From NCBI GenBank assembly GCA_025201375.1, contig JAIWZP010000063.1:62001-126000 (forward strand): DNA of 64,000 bases, given 5' to 3'. A model generated the notes under the pieces. That model did no database searches. It saw only the letters and a list, made by a program, of their open reading frames with translations, and was not told the origin of the DNA. Shown in pieces: positions 57,501-64,000 of the stretch (its first letter is position 1; every line of letters starts with the position of its first letter). The position numbers were made by a program, and so were the translations under genes. The stretch is from Gongronella butleri. Taxonomy: Eukaryota > Mucoromycota > Mucoromycetes > Mucorales > Cunninghamellaceae.

Positions 57501-60194
57501 ATGGCTGAAGTTATCAAAAGGGGCTATTTGTCGGTCAAAGAAGACGGGCTGCGCTCGTGGATATGGTCAAAACGCTATTTTATCCTTCGCGATCAGGCCT
57601 TGACTTTGCACAAGAATGAGGTAACTCTTTTTTTTTTTTGCTTCCCTTTTTGCTCTTAACACATGGAGATGAGCTTGCTCGTCTTGCACCAATTCCTTGT
57701 ATACTGACCTTTGTTTGCCCGCAATTTGCTTGTTTTCCTCTCTTTTCTGTTCTTTTTTCGTAACCCCTTAGCAATCGAATCAGTGTGTTGCCGCCATTTT
57801 ATTACGAGATGTCACGCAGGTCACTCGCACTGACCTCAAGCCCTATTGTTTCGAAATTGTCACCAAGGACAAGACGTTTTACGTCTCGTGCAAGAGCGAT
57901 CAGGAGCTGTACACATGGATGGACGAAATTTACAATGTAAAAACGTGCACGGTCCCTCTCCCTTTTGTTTTTGCATGCTGATCCCTTTTTTTATTATTAG
58001 CGCTCGTCCGTTGGTGCCTCAGGACCCACCAATTTCGTGCACGAGGTGCATGTGGGCTTTGATGCTGTGACAGGCGCCTTCACCGTAAGATTTATATGTT
58101 TTGATGTGCCATTGGATGCCAACATGTGCCCTCTTTTTTTTTTGTAGGGTTTGCCTGATCAATGGACGCAGTTGCTGAAAGGATCAGCCATTACGGCAGA
58201 AGATGCGGCAAAGAATCCTCAGGCCGTGTTGGATGTGCTCGAATTCTACACAGAACAAACAAAACGTGAAGAAGAGGACGATTATGCGATGCCGCCGCGC
58301 CACCGCCGTCCACCGCCACCAAAGGACTTGCAGCCACGCACCGCGCCTCATCGACCGGCACCTCCTCCCCCTCCATCGCCACTTTCGCCCACACGTACGC
58401 GCGACATGCATCAAATGATGGACGACATGTCCATTTCGCGCCAGCCGCCGTCGCCGTATTCGCCACGATCTCCGTACAGCCCGCCCCAGGAACCGTTGCC
58501 CCGTCTGCCGGTAAATTTTTTAAGAAAAAATCGAAAAAAAATCGAAAAAAGGGGCGCGTGGCAGGCAAAAACATGTTTGAGTAACATTGGCCATTTTTTT
58601 TTCTTTTTTCCTAGTCGTACGCTCGTGAGAATCATGGGCACAGCAAGCCGCCCTCGGGCTATCCTCGCATGGAGCCATCCAGGTCACACGGACCCACGTC
58701 GCCGACCCTGCCGCGCTCGCACACGCACTCGCGCACCAACAGCTCGCACGGCTACGACGACCGCACCGCCGCCATGCAGGAACGCGAGCGCCGCGAGCGC
58801 GAACGTCGCCAACGTGAAAAGGAAAAGGAACGCATGATGCGCGAACGCGAAAAGGCCGCCGCGCAAATGTCCGTCGGCACCCCCGCGCCAAAGAAAAAGG
58901 TCGAACAGCGCATTAGCACCTTGACCGAGGCCCAGGTCATGGAAAAGCTGCGTAAGATGCCACCTCCTCCCCCCCTCAAAAAAAATGGACGTTTTCTCAT
59001 TTTTTCTTGTTGAATCTTGTTTTTGCAGGCTCCGTGGTGAATCGCGGCGATCCCAACACTTCGTACAAGCGAATTAAGCGCGTCGGCCAAGGGTAAAGAA
59101 GCGCGTCTGGAGGGCCAATTGGGCACGTTGCTCACGGAAAATGTATTTTTTTCTTTTATTGTAGTGCGTCCGGCTCCGTGTATGTCGCTGCGTCGCTCAC
59201 GTCGAATGCCAAGGTGGCTATCAAGCAGATGGATCTCGCCCAGCAGCCACGCAAGGAATTGATCGTCAACGAGATTCTGGTCATGAAGGAATCTCAACAT
59301 CCCAATATTGTCAACTTTTTGGACTCGTATTTGGTGCGCAACAGCGAGCTCTGGGTGATCATGGAGTATATGGAAGGCGGCGCACTGACAGACGTCATCG
59401 ACAACAACACAATGACAGAGCAACAAATTGCCACCGTGTGCCACGAGGTAAGAAATGGCAGAAAAACAAAAAAGCTTGTTTCCCTTGTGCAACCCTGATC
59501 ACGTTGTTCTTTCCCCCTCCCGCGCCTTCCGCTCTTTTTTTTAGACCATTGCCGGTCTGCATCATCTTCATCAACAAAACATCATTCATCGTGATATCAA
59601 ATCAGACAACATCCTATTGGATTTCCAAGGTCATGTCAAAATCAGTGATTTTGGCTTTTGTGCAAAGCTGAGCGATCAAAAGCGGAAACGTGCAACGATG
59701 GTTGGCACGCCCTATTGGGTAAAGTAGAAAAAAAAGCATCAGGCAGAGCCCTTCGTCAGTCTAAGGCTGGGATGCCCGCATCGCCGATGCAAAAAAAAAA
59801 AAAAAAAAAAAAAAGCCTCTCGCCGCGCTCTCCATTGACCCGTTTTTTTTTTCTTTAGATGGCGCCCGAGGTGGTCAAGCAGACACAATATGGCGAAAAG
59901 GTGGACTGCTGGAGCATGGGCATTCTCACAATTGAAATGATCGAGGGCGAGCCTCCCTACTTGGACGAAGAGCCGCTCAAGGCGCTTTACTTGATTGCCA
60001 CTAATGGCACGCCCACGCTCAAGCATCCCGAACGCTTGTCGCGCGAACTCAAGAGCTACTTGGCCGTCTGCCTGTGTGTCGACGTCAGGTCACGAGCAAG
60101 CACCCAAGAATTGTTAGAACACGAATTCCTCAGAAAGGCCGGTCCTTTGGAATCCCTGGGTCCCTTGCTAAAGTTCAAAAACCAGAAACATTGA
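57501..60194 (+). CDS. CLA4: p21-activated protein kinase, CLA4-type (PH-CRIB-kinase)
   Basis: Exons 57501-57620, 57772-57936, 58001-58084, 58148-58510, 58615-58951, 59029-59092, 59165-59447, 59545-59718 and 59859-60194 give 641 aa. A PH domain spans about 5-95 ([20 protein letters not shown]). The CRIB motif ([15 protein letters not shown], about 102-116) binds Cdc42/Rac-GTP. A Pro-rich linker and a charged Arg/Glu coiled stretch (about 297-330) follow. The kinase has G-loop VGQGASGSV, K398, HRDIKSDN with D489, DFG at 507-509 and activation-loop T523 in the GTPYWMAPE context, so it should be active. PH plus CRIB separates CLA4 from STE20. Function: cell polarity, septin organisation and hyphal growth downstream of Cdc42. 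Confidence 0.95.
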
Positions 60195-60927
60195 TCCCCC
60201 CACCACTCTTTTTGCCATCCAATTCTCCTCCCTCGTTGATATTTATTGTATTTGGTCCCTTCCACCCACCCATCCTTCTTTATTTTGCCTCTTGTCACAA
60301 ATTAAACAAAAAAATTGAACACGTTATTGCGGAATGGCGGTGCGAAAAAACAGGCATTGCAAGTACGACGCGTTCTTTTTGTTTTTTTTTGCATGCCACC
60401 ACACGTGTCTCAACGGCGCGAACAATGCAGCCAATGAACGCGCGCAATGCACGCGTTCTTGTATTCCATTGGTTCGGCTAATCGGCCGCCGAATTGCCGA
60501 AAAACACGCGTTTCTTGAACGGCGCCATAAAATTAGCATGTTACGGCCATACGATTCTGAAAGCGCCAGATCCCGTCCGATCTCTGCAGCGATCCAGAAT
60601 ACGGCCTGGTTAGTACTGCGGTGAGAGATCACGCGGGAATACCAGGTGCTGTAATTTTTTATATAAACTACTTTTTTTTGTGCAATTCTTATTTTATTTT
60701 GCATGTTGTTCTGTTTTTTTTTTTTTGTTTTTTGTTTTGTGCGTGGTGCGAGGCATGCTGCGCAACAGAGGCCAATCTGAAACGAGCGATTTGGGCAAAG
60801 AGTGACGGCTTGCGGGGTTCAAATTCCCACTTTTGGTGCCAAACCTTGCATTTTTTTCGTGTTTGCCACTTGCCCCCCTTTTTTTTCTTTCTTTCGCCCT
60901 TTTTTCTTTTTTTTTCGTACCTTACAT
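60195..60927. other. spacer with tRNA-like module before the F-box gene
   Basis: No gene. A stretch at about 60760-60830 resembles the tRNA-like module near 3409-3473, and T-rich tracts follow up to the ATG at 60928. Confidence 0.55.
60760..60842 (+). repeat. tRNA-like box A/box B module (second copy)
   Basis: GCGCAACAGAGGCCAATCTG followed some 40 bp later by GCGGGGTTCAAATTCCCAC. The box B half fits the Pol III consensus well. The acceptor stem does not close, so it is not a functional tRNA. It lies about 90 bp before a start codon, as does the copy near 3409. Confidence 0.35.
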
Positions 60928-62766
60928 ATGGTTGACTTGCCGCTGGAGCTAGTGACGCTCATTTTATGCCACATGAGTGAGGACGACTTGCTAGAAAATG
61001 CTCGATTTGTCAATCGTGAATGGTCTCGTATTGCGCTAAAGGAAATCGTCAGGGATAAAATCTTCCATTTCGAAGACCTCGACATCCTCCGGCGCCACCT
61101 GAATTGCTTCCTTGCCAATCCAAACGCGCCCTTGCCGATAAATTACGTGGAATTCAACATGATGGAATTCGATCAGTCTTCACCTTATATGTTTTACAAC
61201 CGAGACAGCTTTGACGCGTACTGCTCGCTTGCCACTGCAGTGGCACGTCACCTGAGCAAAATCGATTGGATGTGGTTGTTTTTCAGAATCGATACACGCC
61301 GCCAGCCATATCAAGGGACCTTCATACAGCAACTCGTCCAAAATTCGACAATGAAAAAGCTTACACTCGACGTTACCATGCCTCCTCCATTTCTTCACAA
61401 TCTCTTGCCCTTTATCACGCCTCACCTATGCAGCCTTGAGCTCCAAACGGGCAATGGTTCTCAAAGCAGGGTTGATTTGGGCTTCATGCTTTCGTTGCTG
61501 CGCCGCTTTCCCAGTCTGAAGACAGTCATGATGGATTTCGTCAGCTGTAAAGTCGATGGCGTCCCTCTGGCAGACTTTGTTTGCACATCGTTAGCTGAGC
61601 ATCCGCAGCATTTCAACATGGACACGGTGAATTTGTTATTTTGGAAAGACAGATGGGATCGCACCACGCCCCAGGAACGTCCGTCGGCACATCTTGCAAA
61701 TGTTGCCTTGTTCTTTTGGCACCTCATGCCACGGCTTCGTCATTTCCTCATCAGTATCCACGACGACATGATCCATCAAAATCTTCCATTGGACTGCGCA
61801 ATGCCTCCTCTTCTTGTCAACTACCCCAAGCACGTGCGTGTCTTGTATCGTGACCCGCCCACGGGCAGTCAATTGCCAACTCCCGCTGATACGATGGCGG
61901 CGGTCCCACTCATTCCTTGTGTTGACACCGATACCAAGCTCATGGATGTGGAATTGGGATACAACTCCATTTCCGCACTTGCACTTATACCTCGATCGCG
62001 AATTAACACGCTCGAAATCGGTATAGCGTCTGGAGACCACGACCGGCTCAAAACCTTGCCATTGGCACTGCAAGGTCTAACCTCATTGACGCGTCTGGAA
62101 TTCTATGGCAATGGTCATCTGCCCGACGTGGAATCCATGTTCCCCGTTGAAACGCCAAATTGTAATCTCAAGGAGCTGGAATTCCGACGCTGCACACTCG
62201 ATGACCCTGGTGCCCTGGAGAGGATGCTGCTTCGATTGCCGGCCTTGGCGACTCTCAGGCTGTCCAAGCTGAATTTTGCCTCGTGGTCCTATGAACCAAC
62301 CATGTTGTTTGAACATCCGTGGGTGCCCGCGCTGCGCTCTTTCATTGTCCCGCTCCAGTGGATGTCTTTGCCAACGGATGCCGCCGAAATCTCCATTGAT
62401 CACGACTTTGAAAAGTCGCGCGTGTGCTTTGTTCTGGCAAGCGACGCGCCTCCCAAAGAACCCAATGTGCAAGTGTGGACACACCGCAATTTAGAATACT
62501 ACGATACATCCACCAAAAAGGGACCTAGTAGGCTACGTAATGGCTACCTTCCTTGGATTTTCGAGCGCATTGTCTCGAACCGGAAGCTCAGGAAGACGAC
62601 CGCGCCGAGACCAGGCTACCATCCGGGCCCCTTGGTGTTGCACGATCTTTATGCGCACCCTGGCGCGATTGTTTACATGTGCAAGTCCCTCAAGCAGGTG
62701 AAAATTTGTGAACGAAAAAAACACGTGTATGATTTATCATCCTATGAAACTGTTCCATTGTTCTAA
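60928..62766 (+). CDS. F-box protein with LRR-like body
   Basis: Single-exon gene of 612 aa. The N-terminus (LPLELVTLILCHMSEDDLLE, then NARFVNREWSRIALKEI) is an F-box that would bind Skp1 in an SCF ubiquitin ligase. The body has irregular leucine-rich segments (MKKLTLDVTMPPPF, LCSLELQTG, LTRLEFYGNGHLPDVESMF, LKELEFRRCTL, LATLRLSKLNF), the layout of the many expanded F-box/LRR proteins of zygomycete fungi. No target can be named. It is intronless, unlike most neighbours. An in-frame extension upstream to 60802 exists but runs through the T-rich leader and the tRNA-like module, so the ATG just before VDLPLELV was chosen. Confidence 0.88.
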   Translation: MVDLPLELVTLILCHMSEDDLLENARFVNREWSRIALKEIVRDKIFHFEDLDILRRHLNCFLANPNAPLPINYVEFNMMEFDQSSPYMFYNRDSFDAYCSLATAVARHLSKIDWMWLFFRIDTRRQPYQGTFIQQLVQNSTMKKLTLDVTMPPPFLHNLLPFITPHLCSLELQTGNGSQSRVDLGFMLSLLRRFPSLKTVMMDFVSCKVDGVPLADFVCTSLAEHPQHFNMDTVNLLFWKDRWDRTTPQERPSAHLANVALFFWHLMPRLRHFLISIHDDMIHQNLPLDCAMPPLLVNYPKHVRVLYRDPPTGSQLPTPADTMAAVPLIPCVDTDTKLMDVELGYNSISALALIPRSRINTLEIGIASGDHDRLKTLPLALQGLTSLTRLEFYGNGHLPDVESMFPVETPNCNLKELEFRRCTLDDPGALERMLLRLPALATLRLSKLNFASWSYEPTMLFEHPWVPALRSFIVPLQWMSLPTDAAEISIDHDFEKSRVCFVLASDAPPKEPNVQVWTHRNLEYYDTSTKKGPSRLRNGYLPWIFERIVSNRKLRKTTAPRPGYHPGPLVLHDLYAHPGAIVYMCKSLKQVKICERKKHVYDLSSYETVPLF

Positions 62767-64000
62767 CTACACCCAGTAATAAACCAGAAAAATGTAACCA
62801 CGCCTTTTTATTACTTACATTTGAAACATTTGAAACCTTTACAGCGCTTGGCTACCCATAGCCATCGATGCAAAAGTCCCTGTTTTAACGAAAATCAAAA
62901 GTTTTGTGTGTCATCTCGTGGTCTGCTTCGCGTGAACACATATCCTCACAGAGAGTCCATCGCATGCAACAACTCTGCCGCTCAAAGCAAGCGCCCAATA
63001 CACGTGAGAATAGAAAGCCACGCGGGGGGCAATCGCATTTTGTAATCCTTTTGTGAACCAAACACGTCTTTTTACTAGGCTATTCTCCTGGCAGGGAACA
63101 ACTTTGCTTCAAGCACACAGTCGGCTGCAATTTTGCCCTTTCATAAAAAAAAAGTTGAATAATGTGCCTTCTTTTTGGTGTTTTTGCATTTTTTCCCTTT
63201 ATTTTTTTTTTTTTTTGTCGGACGATCTTCTTAATTTTGTATTACACTCCATTTGATGTAGTGGATTACGTATTACCTACTTGCTTACTGTAAAACTTTT
63301 GCTTATTGCATCAATCTTCCGCGGTGCCTGGGAAAAAAGATTGCTCAAAAAGAAATCACATTTGTACGTTCTGCAAATTTGCATGCCAATTCCTCCATGT
63401 TATCATGGGCAGTGCTCTTGGAGGCATACCTACTGTAGGTACAGCTTTGCCGATCTGAATAGCGCGCCAGACAAGGCCCAGAAAAAAATTAATAATGAAG
63501 AAAGAAAGATCAATTTTGCCACTTTTGCCCATTTTTTGTCATTTTTCTTAAACAACCGAGTGCAAACTGCAAATACTGTACCTACTGTAATTATTGTGAA
63601 CATGTCGATAATATTTGCATTGGATTCATCTGCACAAGTGTCAGCAGGTCCCCCGGGCATCATTGATGGTGTGGCCGTAGTAGCCAACGTCACCATGAGA
63701 TTCAACGGAATTTGCGGGTTCAAATACATCGATCGATTTACTGTAATAATAAAAATTGCAAGAAGGGAAAGGGGATCGGAAGGATGTTTGGAAGGAAAAG
63801 AGGGATGAGAAAAGATCTCGAACAGGGCTCCGGATCATCCTTGATCTGGAAATATTGGCGTGTGCTGTCACAAGATTGACAAAATGTCTAATTGGTGATG
63901 CTGTGAGGTGATCCGACGCTTATTCAGGTACGTATTTTTTTCAAAAGAGACGCGCTGATGAACCATTCATTGCTTGTGAGATGGTAGCGCGACAATCTAT
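62767..64000. other. right-end spacer, repeat-like
   Basis: After a poly-A signal (AATAAA near 62779), no gene is supported. TACTGTA/TACAGTA words are frequent (63284, 63430-63442, 63574-63590, 63738). A 99-aa frame on the minus strand (63430-63729) is hydrophobic in parts but overlaps a plus-strand frame of similar length, so I do not call it. Confidence 0.55.

Noticed and set aside
63430..63729. 99-aa partly hydrophobic ORF on the minus strand
   Set aside because: An equally long plus-strand frame overlaps it, and the DNA is rich in TACTGTA repeat words.

Overview
The window reads as nuclear DNA of a filamentous, early-diverging fungus, most likely Mucoromycota (zygomycete type). This placement is inferred from protein resemblance and gene style; no rRNA marker is present. 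The genes are compact but intron-rich. Introns are short (about 55-300 bp) with GTAAG/GTAAA donors and TAG/CAG acceptors, and almost every one carries a long A or T homopolymer. Non-coding DNA is AT-rich, full of ACGCGT-type words and short repeats. I found 20 protein genes and no credible rRNA, tRNA or CRISPR. All multi-exon models were built by hand and close in frame across every intron.

Layout. 1-3.5 kb: repeat-rich spacer (60-bp minisatellite, 500-bp degenerate tandem repeat). 3.5-16.8 kb: NEDD8-activating enzyme regulatory subunit, a secreted cystine-knot-type protein, hexokinase, a GPI-anchored Kre9/Knh1-like wall protein, a single-C2 protein, ceramide glucosyltransferase, and an FHA protein with an acidic tail. 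17-25.5 kb: an eight-exon short-chain dehydrogenase, acireductone dioxygenase, calmodulin (first coding exon is the ATG alone) and glutathione synthetase. 26.6-28 kb: a C2H2 regulator with two separated finger pairs. 28-32.3 kb: a gene desert holding a 286-bp MITE-like element with perfect 43-bp terminal inverted repeats.

32.3-46.3 kb is the most unusual part. SPT4 lies 244 bp downstream of a complete six-exon Fanzor-type gene (eukaryotic TnpB relative, 1389 aa, RuvC and zinc-ribbon residues present, large Ala-rich insert). The Fanzor gene diverges from a 16-exon gene for a 2228-aa protein with two C1-type fingers, tentatively UNC80-like.

46.7-51.7 kb: two tandem paralogous short-chain dehydrogenases with identical intron positions, the second with a mitochondrial-type presequence. 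52.3-62.8 kb: a small acidic unknown protein, a kelch-BTB protein (with a GC-AG intron), a CLA4-type PAK kinase (PH-CRIB-kinase) and a single-exon F-box protein. The last 1.2 kb is repeat-like spacer.

Most genes are unrelated housekeeping functions (neddylation, glycolysis, glutathione, methionine salvage, Ca2+ signalling, polarity, sphingolipid synthesis). I see no metabolic cluster. The Fanzor-type gene is the strongest candidate for an unusual biological system.
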